From assembly GCA_031213475.1 (NCBI GenBank), contig JARUPZ010000020.1:62001-126000 (forward strand): DNA of 64,000 nt, written 5' to 3'. Source of the DNA: Nereocystis luetkeana (taxonomy: Eukaryota; Sar; Phaeophyceae; Laminariales; Laminariaceae). Positions within the stretch are counted from its first letter, which is position 1. Every line of letters begins with the position of its first letter. The position numbers were made by a program, and so were the translations under genes. The notes below the pieces were generated by a model that saw nothing but the letters and a program-made list of their open reading frames with translations, had not been told where the DNA came from and searched no databases. Below are positions 21,244 through 32,821 of the stretch, piece by piece.

Positions 21244-24200
21244 GCTGCCGTGGGAGGTAGAGGGCGGGAAGAAGGCGCGAGCATAATAACGTTGTTGGGT
21301 GCGGTAGGATGCGGTAGGATGCGGTTGGGGACGAAAGGCAACAGTTACTCCAAGAGAATAAATAAATGTCAGGTTTCGTAGACGATGGATACTCGGATAT
21401 ATATGTCATACGTATGATAGAGGCATAATAGGGAGCGCTCTGACAAAAAGGAAATCATGCACGTACACTGCTGTAGATTGGCCTCGTGCAGCACTCACTG
21501 GTGAAGGAAGATCTGGGACCTCAAGCAGCATGGCAACAGCAGGTAACCAACCCATGGTCGCACCGGGACACGCTAGGGGGTACAGGACTACTACTACTAC
21601 TATTATACTACTACTGCTGCTGATGATGTGCGCCCACTACTGCCGCTGCTTGCTGTTGGGAACCGACCTGACCAAAAAAATCCGTTTGCTTTACTCCATG
21701 TATGGATACTAGCAGGATACCGTACAGCAGTACACTGCGTGATACGAGCCTCTACTAGTACCAGAAACAATATATCATGCAGAGCACATACATACATATC
21801 ATGCCTCCTGCATGTGCATGCTGTGGTGGAGAGGGCGAGCTGTCCGCTACCAGGTATGACTAATAATTAGCGGCGCGAGCACAGAGAGGCAGGGTCTCGG
21901 TACACACCTTCCTCGCAGGGTCATGATGATCGAGGGATGCTTCGAAGGAGAATGGAGGCCTCGTGTAGGGTTGTGTGTGTGGGGAGCAGGGCACGACGCC
22001 TCGCTTGCGTGTTTCTGTTTGGTGCGAGTGCAGACGGATATTATACTTTTTGAACGGGAAAACAAATCTGAATCATCATCCATCGATTGCGTCATATAGG
22101 GAATTGCTGTTGAATCCCTTTGAAGAAACAGTTCTGAAAGCGTGGAAGCTCCGGATCTCTTCCCAATTCTTGCGGGTGTTTTTTTTCGACGCCCGAAAGA
22201 TAATTGCTACGGTAGTCCTACACCCCATGTAAACTTCTACACCAACGATAACGATCGTTTGTTTATTATTCTAGAAGTCTTTTTTCCGTCTGCTTATTTT
22301 CATGCTTCAGGCACTCTGCTCTATACGAGAGCACAGCAGCAGCAGCAGCTGCAGCAAGCAGCTGCAGCACAGACGTACGAGCAGACGGGGTGGAGGTCGA
22401 GATAAAGTGCAGCCATTGCTGCAGCAGCAAAACCCATGTACGTACAGCAACGAACGGCAATAACAACAACAACTACAGCATAATCCATGTACGTACAGCA
22501 TATCATCACCATCATAATATCATAATCGTCAGCAACAACAGCAACGAACAACAGCGGAAGCAACGTGCGTTCAAAACCATTTCTTGTTTCTTGACTTTGG
22601 AAACTGTTGCGGCGAACGGCCGAAAAATTAAAAAAAGCCCAAAAGAACAAAGAACGAGAAAAGTGGGAGTAAAAAATCACCGAGCGAACTTGAAAAAACT
22701 GTGGGAAAAAAACTTCCAGGTAAAATACTGCAAAGTATGTTCGTAAATATAAGGAACATGGTTACTTTATTATTACAATACAATGTTCTTTATATTTCTG
22801 TACATGTGGTAAATAACACCATCATCATCAGGTTGTTCGTTGCATGTTCCGTGTCAAAAATCTGCAAATCTGATAACAAAACCAGTGAAGTTGTTCTGCG
22901 TTTGTTGTTAGGGTTGGGGTTTCAGACGATCGCACGCACGCACGCACGCACGTGTTCCTTCCGTAATCCATCTCTCTGGCGAACTACAGCAGTAGTACTA
23001 CTCATCCTGAAATGGTTGTCTGTGTTTGTTCTGCTGTGCGGGCCCTCGATCCTCGACAGCTCGTATACGAGAAGCTATACGTTCCAATTATTTTGTATTT
23101 TGATTCTACTGTTTATAAAAAACTAAAAAATGTACGTCCACGTATGAGTTGTGAGTTGTGGTACTTTTTCGGTGTTGCTGCGCAGGGAGCGTCTCAGGGC
23201 GGACTCGTAGCAGCAGCAGCAGTTTATCTTCACAGCAAGCAAGTAGCAAGCAAGTAGCTTCCCCAATAACAACAGCAGCAGTACAAATGCGAGGAGGAAT
23301 TCGCTGGCAACAAGATGAATTCGGCTACAGGTACAACTGGTCGCAGGTGTTCGTTCAGTGATTTTCTCTCATGTTTCTTCAACAACACGAGAAGAAAAAA
23401 GAATTATATCAACCGCCGTATCGCACCATTTTCCGATCAAAATTCATTTTTTTCTGGTGATTCTGGATGGAATAATACGCAATTTGAAGAGTAGATCTCA
23501 AGTGATGTATCGAGCGGTGGTTGGGAAATTGTGTCGAAAAACAAGTATCACATCGCATAACGTGAGGGGAGGTGAGGGGAGGCACTGGGACCACTGCAGA
23601 AGAAGAAGAAATACCTGGTAGCGGTTATTGCGGGGTTGGTGTGGTGTATGGAGTAACGTTATATATATGGCGCCGGAGGCGCACCGAAGGCTAAAGGATT
23701 GACGATTTGATAATGCCGTGTCTGTACGGTTTGTATCTATCTACTACTACCTACAATATACAGCATAGACTGCATACATACACACAAGAAATCACACCGC
23801 CCCCTATATGATTGAGGTATGATATATATACGACGTATGCGAGTCGAGTGTATTTTCGAGACCTGGATCTGAACAAATCTGGACAACAACAAAAAGACGC
23901 GCAAACAAATACTACTGGTTCTTGCAACAAAAACCAAGTACTCAAAATCGTATGCGAGTACGAGTACGCAACAATAATGACGATACGACGTCAATGGGAC
24001 ATCTGGTACGTGGTATACCTGGTATTTCAACTGTCGGTGTCTGCAGTCTGCAATAAGCAAATAATGGCAATAACCGTTACCCTACCATATCGCGCTTACA
24101 CTAATATGTACCAGGTATATCGTACGTACGATACGTCCGGAGTATGGGAACGAATCAAAGCCGTATAGAAATAGGGGGCGGGGGGGGGAAGGGATAGAGC

Positions 24201-24964
24201 AATCTCGACACTGCTGTGCTGCTATCTCTCGGTGAATTAATTAATTAATTGCAGAAAGACTGCGCAAAACCGTGTACGTACGTACCAGGTAGTAGATTAT
24301 TTTCCACTGGTTCTTGGATGTGCAAGCATTCATAGTTTGCTCACTGGCCACTGGCCACACTGGCCACTATTACACCGACCGCGTGTCACAGCAAGATATA
24401 CATGTCAGGGTTGTACTGAGAGTATAGGCTCATAGCAGCCCCCGCCCCCCCTAGCCGGTAGAAGTTTCTTTGGGACACAGCACAGCACAGCACAGCACAG
24501 CACAGCAAAAAGAAAAATAAGAAGAGGCCCCCGCTTGCTGTGTACGCGTGTATGTATTTTGTTTATGCATGTATTAATAGTGTGTACTCGTATGTATGTA
24601 TGTTAAGTGCGTAATATGCATGTAGTGTGCATGTGTGTGTAGTGTGTAGTGTGTATATATCCCTCAGATACAACCAAACAGCGGATAGATGCAGCAGGCG
24701 TAAAGTAGGAAATAGCTACCTCCGGATGCCGTTATACGCCGTTGAACATACTATTTTCTATTTTCCGCTCGTTGGCACTTATTTGCGGTGTAGAGGGTGT
24801 GCATGCATTATAACTCCGCGTGTAAATGCATACCTGGTGCTCGTACATACACTCACTCGTGCCAGGTAGCACCTCTGGTACCTGGTACACCAACCTTTCT
24901 TTGGCACCCGAAAAAAAGGCCTATCCAACACTGTACTCCCCCCCCTCCCCCCCTATGTTTGATA
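21244..24964. other. Intergenic region with CAG-rich and palindrome-rich sequence, no clear gene
   Basis: This would contain the protease promoter, but I recognise no element. It has CAG/CTG-rich sequence at 22330-22372, an ACGC run near 22931, a (GCACA)n run at 24477-24506, TTAATTAATTAATT at 24236-24249 and many TACCAGGTA-type palindromes. Frames open here are short and low complexity. Confidence 0.5.
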
Positions 24965-25590
24965 GGTTGGGTTGGCGTCGGTTGGCAACGACACTGTAAA
25001 ACATGCCGCTCACTACGTGAGCTAGACAACCAGGGTACCGCTTTATTTGTTGTTGTTTTTTTGGCGGTCGCCCACTGCTGGTTGTCGAGTTAGATCATTT
25101 GTGCGAGGTAAAGAACCTTTACTCCGCACAACAATTGGGAATGATCGTATCACGTAGTGTTCAAGGTAAGGCATCCAAGAGGCAGTTGCATAGCACTCCC
25201 ATCATTGCTGTCTCTGGAAATGCCTACACCGGAAATCAAATCAACTCGTTGAAGCTGCAAGAGGCAGTTACATAGCACTCCCATTGCTGTCTGTGGAAAT
25301 GGCTACAACACCGGAAATCAAATCAACTCGTTGAAGCTGTCGTCCATATGCAAGTCCGCCTCAAAAGCGGTTCTTAGTAGGATGCAGCTCACCCTTCATG
25401 CGACTCGCCAGACACCTCACGGCGCTTCGCGCTTGGTGCAAGCAATGCCTGTCTGGTCGGTGAAAACCCGACATGCTCCGTCCCGGCATTGTAGGGATGC
25501 GAGGGTCTATGGTCATACGACTACGGCCATGCATGAGATCGAGTACATCTCAGCTATCGAGTACCACCCCCCCCCCCGCCCCCCAGTGGG
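24965..25590 (+). mobile_element. Full-length poly(C)-ended non-coding repeat (candidate non-autonomous retroelement), plus orientation
   Basis: It runs from GTTGGCGTCGGTTGGCAACG to ATCGAGTACC followed by a C-rich run. Two near-complete copies in the opposite orientation lie at 34252-34760 and 36463-36984. Its recurring open frame (25331 on) is a repeat passenger with no recognised domain. Here the segment AGGCAGTTGCATAGCACTCC through TCAACTCGTTGAAGCTG is duplicated in tandem (25180-25345). The terminal GAGTAC-C(n) is shared with the LINE at 61013. Confidence 0.75.
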
Positions 25591-27862
25591 CCGGAAAAAA
25601 AACGGGTTAAGTCGCTGTACAATCTTACACAGACACAAAAAAGAGGACGCGCTGCCCGTTCCGACGTGCCCAACGACAGTCTGCACTATCTACAAGCAAG
25701 TTTCCAAGCACCGATTTGATGTGAGGTGGAGACGTTGGCCCTCCAACAACGGCTGAAGTAAAATACCAAGAGTTATGCGCAATTGGATTTCCACAGAAAT
25801 CGCGAGGCGTTTGTGGGGAGGGGGTGCACAATAACCATCCCCTACTCAGGGTATCACTTGGTGCTAGTGTTGCAGACGCCCCCCCGCCCCCGGAAGACCG
25901 AATATGAAAACAAAACGTCTGGCTGGTCATACACGTTTTTTTCGAGTGCCCTTGGGGTGTACTATTAATTTATTAATTTATTAATTGTGAGTACAGCTGG
26001 ACACGTATACACTTGTACCTACCTGGTTAATGCATATTATACGAGGCACTGGTCATCATGTGTTCGAAGCCATACTTACGTAGAAATAACAAAGAGCACA
26101 AATCGAGCATACCAACTGAGGATCGGAGAAATTCTTGGTTTTCCAACGAAAAGCATAATAACATGTTCGTCGTATATCAAAATAGTCGGAGGATTGTCTA
26201 GCTTCTCCGTGGCAATTTGAGCTCGCCATGGAGCACATTTTTTTCATACATGTGGATACGCGGGAGGGGGCAGTCAAGGACAAGTCAGCAACATAGCTAC
26301 TACACTTTGTGATCAGCCTTTACTCCATCAAGAGAGGGGGGGGGGGTGGCGGCGAAAAAGAGCCCCTGTCAAAATTAGAGGATCCACCAGGGATGTACAG
26401 ATAGTATGTAGCGTGTCTGAGACTATGGTGATCTGGATTATCTGTATGATCAGCATGATACTAGGCGATACGACGCACAGAGAAGTGCAAAGTTCACGCT
26501 GCACAGGAAGGATCCGATCATACCCGAAATCCCCTCGTACAATCACCCTATAACACTTGAAAGCTCCTCGTCCGGTCGTCGTATCATACTTGAAAGCTGT
26601 TCTCGTGTACTATTAATAATAGTCTAGATAGAAGTCCAGTACTTCTGTATACCTTGGCGTACTACTTTATTATGAACACTTTCGCTAACCCTAACCCTGA
26701 ACAATTCCCTTCCAGGAAAAGCAGTATTGACCATGTTAAAGGAAGTTTAAGCGTCCCAAAAACTCCACTCGATCGATATAATAGTCAAGATACCAATCAC
26801 AGAATACCTACGAGATACGTATGAAGATGTCAACACAATCAAGGCAACAATCTGGCAAGGATCAAGGTACCAGGTAGCAACCAAGACAGCGATCCAGATA
26901 ACAATCAAGATATTATAGCGAATCAAGATATCATAGCGATCAAGATATCAGCCCAGGAGCACTCAAGACAACGAAGCAACTTAAAACGAATATTCTTGAA
27001 AGCGAGTCTAGCCCTTGTCCTAATAAAGTAGTAACAGAGTAACAGACCCCTACCTCTATGGGCGTAAGGATAAGAACCGTTCCTAGACACAGTCGTACGT
27101 AAATACTTTAATAAACGCTCCTTTACTCACAACCATAGTGGAAGTTAGAGTAGGCCGACTGAGAGGGGGGAAGAGCCGCGAATAATCCTAGGTTCCAAGT
27201 CAACCATTTGGCACCAGTCAAGACATAGACTACACTACGGAAACATCTGCAGCGAGCACAACTAGACTAGAGTTATCGATCATCTCATAAAAACATAACC
27301 CATGAGAAATAACTGACAAGAAGATACCGTACGAAGTTCTCAGGAGAGAGTATCGTGAGAAAAAATCGTAAGACGATCTCGTGAGACAATCTCAAAATAA
27401 AATCTCGAAAAACAAAATCGAAAGAAAATATCAGAAGAAAACGTCGTAAGAAAATATAATGCTTCCATTCAAGTACGAAGGACTTTTAAGAAGATATCGT
27501 CTGTATATCTACACAAGAGCCCACACGTCAAACGATCTTAAAAACACAATATCGTACGGAGACCTCACAACAAGGTATCTTACGAAAACGAGACCTCAGA
27601 ATGCGAGTATCCCGCGCGTAAGAAGGTCCTACAGTATACAAATATCTCTGAAGAAGCTCGGGGCTCCCCAAGACAACAGCGAGTCAACATATCGAAGACG
27701 TGCTCTTTTGCCCTTGTGGTGCGTTATCCTTGCCACCGCCGGCGTTGGAGTGCGCGTGCTCTACGTGGGACAAAAGAAGATGTCATAACAAGATGCCACA
27801 ACAAGCTATATAAAAAAAATGACAAGATTTCGAGAGATCGGTCCTCCCAAGACACCAACGAG
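25591..27862. other. Intergenic sequence without a recognisable gene
   Basis: Mostly unique AT-moderate sequence. It includes a G run at 26336-26346, TATTAATTTATTAATTTATTAATT at 25963-25986, CCCTAACCCT near 26691, degenerate CAATCAAGATATCA-type repeats around 26880-26950, and AAAATCGTAAGA-type repeats at 27340-27455. The open frame at 27459-27788 has no domain, and its end overlaps the zinc-finger flank duplication on the opposite strand. Confidence 0.5.
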
Positions 27863-28465
27863 TCACGAGATGGAACACGTGGTCCCTTGCCCTTGTGGTG
27901 CGTTACCATTATCATTATCATTATCATTATCATTGTCATTATCATTATCATTATCATTGTCATTATCATTGTCATTATCATTATCATTATCATTATCATT
28001 ATCATTGTCATTATCATTATCATTGTCATTATCATTATCATTATCATTATCATTATCATTATCATTGTCATTATCATTATCATTATCATTATCATTACCA
28101 TTATCATTATCATTATCATTATCATGATCATTATCATTACCATTATCATTATCGCCACCGTTACCAGTAGCACCGTCAGCGTCAGCGTGAGAGCGCCCGT
28201 ACTCTACGTGGGACACCAAAAGCGCCGCGTCCGCGAAACGAGCATCGCAGAGCGGACACTGCTCTAGGGTGCTGTGCAGTCCCCGCCGGTTGAGGTCGCT
28301 GCTCCCGTGGCCGAAGAAGTATATCCAAGGTACATCATACGTCGACGGCAAACGGAGGGCGAGGGGGGTGGGGAGAGGGGGGTGGGGAGAGTGGGGGAGG
28401 TTGAGTTGTGGGTTGAAGGGGGGGGGGGTGTACTCGATAGGAGATATGTACTCGGCATTATGCAT
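27863..28465 (-). CDS. Open frame with a C2H2-like zinc finger and an (Asp-Asn)n tract; possible exon
   Basis: In the minus strand a C2H2-like finger (CPLCDARFADAALLVSHVEY, then GRSH) runs into HADADGATGNGGDN, about 40 Asp/Asn dipeptides and NAPQGQGTT. A CACCCTAG acceptor-like site precedes the finger. The Asp-Asn tract comes from the ATTATC microsatellite at 27904-28154. A short second copy of the post-finger sequence (SHVEHAHSNAGGGKDN and then APQGQ) lies at about 27695-27770. The N-terminal part, from the called start to about 28270, is retroelement tail and probably not coding. The function is unknown; this could be a decayed gene fragment. Confidence 0.35.
   Translation of the reverse strand: MHNAEYISPIEYTPPPFNPQLNLPHSPHPPLPTPLALRLPSTYDVPWIYFFGHGSSDLNRRGLHSTLEQCPLCDARFADAALLVSHVEYGRSHADADGATGNGGDNDNGNDNDHDNDNDNDNGNDNDNDNDNDNDNDNDNDNDNDNDNDNDNDNDNDNDNDNDNDNDNDNDNDNDNDNDNDNDNDNGNAPQGQGTTCSIS
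27904..28154. repeat. (ATTATC)n hexanucleotide microsatellite
   Basis: About 40 units of ATTATC with occasional ATTGTC or ATTACC variants. It is read as Asp-Asn repeats on the minus strand and Ile- or Ser-Leu-type repeats in other frames. It sits between two copies of a CCCTTGTGGTGCGTTA ... CTACGTGGGACA flank. Confidence 0.95.
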
Positions 28466-28650
28466 GGCTGTAGTTGTAGTAGGGGTTGAAGGGGGGGGAG
28501 AGAGGGGGGGGGGGGGGGGGGGTTACTAATTGTCATGTATTCGTAGTCATATGACCATAGACCCTCGCACCCCTACAATGCCGGGACGGGGCACGTCGGG
28601 TTTCACCGACCAGGCAGGAGTTGACTGATTGCTTGCACCAAGCTGGGTGG
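28418..28650 (-). mobile_element. Two nested truncated tails of the poly(C)-ended repeat
   Basis: Two G runs (28418-28428 and about 18 G at 28505-28522) are each followed by the family's 3' end: GTACTCGATAGGAGATATGT with CATTATGCATGGC, and TTACTAATTGTCATG with CATATGACCATAGACCCTCG. The second extends into the body (ACAATGCCGGGACG, CCAGGCAG). This looks like two independent 5'-truncated insertions side by side. Confidence 0.65.
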
Positions 28651-29018
28651 CATACTAATTTATTGTTCGCCGTAGTAACTTGAGATGGAGGGAGAGTTGG
28701 CGGGGGGAGTGGGGAGGGGGACTTGAGTTGGACGGGAATATATTTCCGCGAAGTAGAGGGTGCAGTCATACCAAATGCCAAAATCGACCCGATTTCCCAG
28801 GTCGTCAAAAAAATCGGAACAAGCACATGGCAGGATTCGGTTTGCTACCTCAACCGCAACCCGACGTAAGAATATCCTTGTGGTGGTCCTTGTGATTGTT
28901 CTTGGTTACTCGTTTTGTTGTTTTTGTTGTTGTTGGCATGGTGTTGTTAGTGTTGTTGCTGATGGTATAGTGTTGTTGGTGATGTTGCTGTTGTTGCTCA
29001 ACAGGAGGTACGTATTAT

Positions 29019-29121
29019 TACGGGGAGCCATAGTTAACAGGACCAAATATTGTTAGTAAAAATGGTTAAACATATAGGTTTTTATGTGTACCATAGGTCC
29101 TGTTAACTATGGTCCCCCGTA
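29019..29121. mobile_element. 103-bp palindromic MITE (TACGGGG ends)
   Basis: Left arm TACGGGGAGCCATAGTTAAC then AGGACC. The right arm is its complement, GGTCCTGTTAACTATGGTCC then CCCGTA. The two arms of about 30 bp are nearly identical and are separated by an A/T-rich loop. The flanks read ATTAT on both sides, so a TA or TTAT duplication is possible. Only one copy is in the window. Confidence 0.75.
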
Positions 29122-29161
29122 TTATGAGTACTAAGAGTGAGGTAGAATCTCGACACACACC

Positions 29162-29188
29162 CATGCCATGCCATGCCATGCCATGCCA
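29162..29188. repeat. (CATGC)n pentanucleotide microsatellite
   Basis: Five consecutive CATGC units just beyond the palindromic MITE. Confidence 0.85.
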
Positions 29189-30185
29189 ACAAAATAAAAC
29201 ACCAGGTGATGCTCGACAAGATGCTGCGAGGTGCAAGCAATCATGTTGAATTGGCGCTCGGTGGAGCCCGGTCTTCCACGGGGCATAATAAAACAGCCAA
29301 TTTTACTGTCAAGATCCGAATGACGAGCACGCATCGAGCAGCAATTATTAGAGTAAGGAGATGTACTATTAATATTAATAAACTGGAAGCGTGATATTAT
29401 CTATACGCAATATCAGCATATTAAATAGTACCAGTACGAGGCATATTAGTATGCAAGTATGTCAGTTCGTCAGTATGCTGGCCTGCGGCAGATCACTACA
29501 GCGAGAAGTAAACATTCGAGACATCGCGCTATGTACGTAGGCATGATTTGTGTTCCGAGTTCATTTTGTGTTCCAAGTTTTGGGTATTCTCTTTCTTTTT
29601 CGTTTTTTCGGCATTGCTTGCTGCAAGTCGTATCATGTTACGAGTATCAGACGTTGGATGCCGCATGTATAACACGTGTATGTGGTACGTATAGACAGCC
29701 AGTACAACAGCAGCACCACTATGAATACTCCGGAGTAATATTTATAGTGATTAATACCACCACATACGGTATCATACATACGTACGTCAGTTTTTTAGTA
29801 TTTTTTTTGTTCACTGTGGGGCGATTTCGATTTCCCCCAGGTCATATTCATGCACTTTTTACGTTTTTTTGTTCCTTCTTACTCGAGTTTTTTTGGTAAA
29901 TCCGTGAGTCAGCACGACCAACTATTGACTAGTCGGACTGATGGTGAGTCGTTTCCCGGGGGTGCCGACTACCCTAACCCATATCATATTTCGATACCAA
30001 TAATAGTATCAGTGGTAACATTACTACCAGGTATGATCATATTAGGAAGGATTGTTGCGTGTTGGATGCATGTTTCCATGTTTGTGCGGGCCTCCCTCGG
30101 CAAGTCGGCAAGTCGGCAAGTCGACCGGTCCTCAGCTGGCTCGCCAGCCGAGTTTCCTACTAAATCAAATTACAGAATAGTAGTT

Positions 30186-30215
30186 GGCTAACCCTAACCC
30201 TAACCCTAACCCTAC
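30186..30215. repeat. Interstitial telomere-type repeat (CCCTAA)4
   Basis: Four uninterrupted CCCTAA units ending CCCTACC. This is the longest perfect run of this type in the window. Other short runs occur at 9780, 12906, 14668, 16070, 26690, 34760 and in variant form at 43372-43416. Confidence 0.9.
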
Positions 30216-30681
30216 CGGTCAGTTGCTGGTCGTGAGATCCTGCCGACTGACAGGTTTATCGCTTGGGGCCTGACTGGTCGCAGTATCCATTGTAGTGGTC
30301 CCTATACGATGCCGGTTACCGCTATAGCGCTATACCGCTATATATACTGCCGGTATTGTTGACTGGCGCATGTATACCCAACCCTATTCATAGTGCATGG
30401 CAATCATTGATGACGAGGTATTTACAGTAGGCGATATGCGGTAAACCTTTGGGACGTCAGGATTTCACGCTTGGATGATTTTTTAATTCAAGAATTCAAG
30501 GTATATCATACCGGTAGGCATTTGGGTCTAGCGAGGAACGCCGCTCTTACGTCTACCTGGTATGTAACACCTGGTAGCCTTTTATCAGGCTATGCTCAAC
30601 GGTGACGTGATGGTAATCCTCGAGCCTTACGAGCCAAATAGGGCATTACTAACTGCTGTCGCGTGCTGTTACCCGTTTGGG

Positions 30682-31825
30682 CAGGGCTGTGAGTTGGCTG
30701 ACTAATAGTTGCCAGCTAGTTATTAGTTGGCTAGATATTAGAGTTAGTTGTGGCGGTGCCAACCATCCAGCTATTTTTCCATTTGGGGTTCCTTGCTTGT
30801 AGGAAGGCTTGTTTGGTACGGGGTACCAGGTAGGTACTTCCCGGCGACTCCAAGAAGTACTACCACGCTGCGAGCACACAGAGAAGTATTTTGCAACTCA
30901 TGGCGCATCAACCATCGCCATCGAGTGTGCCGGTGCCGATGGTGGCAGGGCCGAAGGTGCCGGCAGCAATGAGCCTGACCTGTCAACAGATCAAGGCATT
31001 GCGTCGCTCTCGTTATCATGTATGTTCAGTGTCCAGTGGGTGATGAGCACCTCCGGCTCCGGTGTTTCAGCGATGCTCGCCCTGAGCTGCGTATCTATTC
31101 AGCGAAGACCTTGAAGCTCAGAACAAAAACCTCGCAGAGCACAAATTCGTTTCGTGTGTTTATTGGTAGTTCCTACAATGCCACGGAGGGTGTGGCATGG
31201 TATTTGCTATTTAATAATTAATAGCTCAACTATGAACCGTTCTTGAATCGCTGAACCACCCGCGGTGGATAATTTATTATTTATTCTCCTGTCATAGAAG
31301 AGGATCTAATCTGTTTTCTATGTTCCTTTTTTGTGTGTGTGTTTTACCTTATGGTTAGGTGTGCTACAGCGTGCCTCTCGAGTATTTACGGAATAGCCAA
31401 TAGCCAATAGCCGATAGCCAATAGCCGTCACGACACGACATATTGTAACACCAGTAACAGAAACGGAAACGGCATGTCCATGTTAAACTAAGACGACCTT
31501 GAAAGACTACCTGTTTCGCGATCAAAACCAGAGATAAACCTGGCCGATTATTCATACTTTTTGAGTGTAAAATTAATCCAAATACTCGTAGCGTATTTTT
31601 GGCCTCCGGCCATCCGGCGGGCCCTCCGGGGGCGCCCCCAGAGGGCCCCCCTCGGCCGGGGAGAGGGCCCCCCTCGGCCGGGGGGGGTTTCTTTGCTCGC
31701 TACGCTCGCCTGACTTTAGTCGACTAGTTGGCTGGCTAGCGCCAGCCAGCTAGTCAACTAAAGTCAGTTAGTTGGCTGGCACTAGGCGGTAACTAGGCGG
31801 GAACTCCAGCCAACTCACAGCCCTA
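30682..31825. mobile_element. 1.14-kb Mutator-like non-autonomous TIR element with 9-bp target duplication
   Basis: The left end CAGGGCTGTGAGTTGGCTGA and the complement of the right end TAGGGCTGTGAGTTGGCTGG match over about 19 bases. The flanks are CCGTTTGGG (30673-30681) and CCGTTCGGG (31826-31834), an imperfect 9-bp target duplication. The subterminal regions are dense in TTGGCTAG/CTAGCCAA words and include a 57-bp palindrome at 31710-31767. TIRs with a 9-bp duplication are typical of Mutator-like elements. No transposase is encoded; the open frame at 30809-31114 has no recognised domain. Confidence 0.8.
31600..31767. repeat. GC-rich hairpins inside the Mutator-like element
   Basis: At 31608-31690 the repeated GGGCCCCCCTCGGCCGGG words can fold back on themselves. 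At 31710-31736 and 31741-31767 two 27-bp arms (CTGACTTTAGTCGACTAGTT and its mirror) are complementary with two mismatches around TAGC. They belong to the subterminal region of the surrounding element. Confidence 0.8.
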
Positions 31826-32364
31826 CCGTTCGGGGGTTAGCGGCATGCCTTAAAGGGAAAAAATTGTGAAAAGAAAACGTGACGATACATTGTAGCAGGT
31901 ATCGCCCGGTCCACACGAATAAATAAGCCTATGATATTGATTCACATCCTACTGAGGTAAAGGGTGCACCCGAGCGATATAATTATGTACTGTACAATAC
32001 AACATATGCAATGCAACAAAAACTCCTACACGAAGGTTGCAAGATGTAATTCAACCCCAACACGGTAATCATTAATAATAACCAAGCTCATTCGGCGTGT
32101 CAGCATTGGTGGGTACCTGGTTATTGGATCAATCTTTGGTTCTGATTGCTACAGTATGGTTCTATATATTATACCAGGTACCTGGTATTTGGTACCTGTT
32201 ATACCGTAATACACATTGTTGCGGGGCGGCATGGTAAACCGAATCAACCCACGGCCTATCCGGTCCGTGTCGGGCAAGGCCAATGAATGTACTGCTGTAG
32301 ATGGCGGCCTTGAAAATATCAGCTAGATCCGTGGTCTACGGGGCGAGACGTTGTCGGCGGCGTC

Positions 32365-32821
32365 CTACGGTATTTTCTCAAAGCTGAAAACTAACTTGGG
32401 GTTAGGGGTTTTTCTGCCATCAGAGAGAGATCGAGATTTTGGGTCGTCTGTTTTGTACACACCAGCCGCCAAAAAAATGTTTTTATCCTACGCCTGGCCA
32501 GCACCCGCCACATACCACCTGTCGTTGTGTGAACATGGCTTGACGCTAGGGTGGATCGGAGCATCTAGCCAGCGCGCCCCTTTCAGTGAACATGACGCGG
32601 TCCTTAGTTTTGCAGATCGATGCTTGTCCAAGACTCGGAATCTCTCCGCTACGAATAAAACATTTCGCTGAGTGTTTCTCAGGCCTATCTGGCCCCAACA
32701 TCCGCCCAGGAATTGTTTTTTCCGTTTCGTTTACCTCAAACATTGGGTTTTTTTCAAGAACATTCATACCCATAGCGAGCGGTTCTGAAATACTGCGGCG
32801 AGTATTTTTTTTATTAGACAT
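32365..32821 (-). pseudogene. Unidentified intronless gene remnant, about 150 residues
   Basis: From an ATG at 32821 the minus strand reads MSNKKNTRRSISEPLAMGMN, continues with NPMFEVNETEKTIPGRMLG and KCFIRSGEIPSLGQASICK, and stops at 32546. A second frame carries on with SVKPCSHNDRWYVAGAGQA, one in-frame TAG, then DKNIFLAAGVYKTDD and PNPKLVFSFE. The composition looks like real protein rather than noise, with a frameshift and a stop breaking one longer frame. It is AT-rich and without splice sites, unlike the protease gene. I do not recognise the family. An integrated viral or bacterial origin is possible but unsupported. Confidence 0.4.

Noticed and set aside
25331-25756. Repeated conserved-looking frame (SRMQLTLHATRQTPHGASRL) at 25.3, 34.2 and 36.3 kb
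   Set aside because: It recurs only because the repeat recurs. It has no domain, the frame runs into the C tract, and copies differ in frame at both ends.
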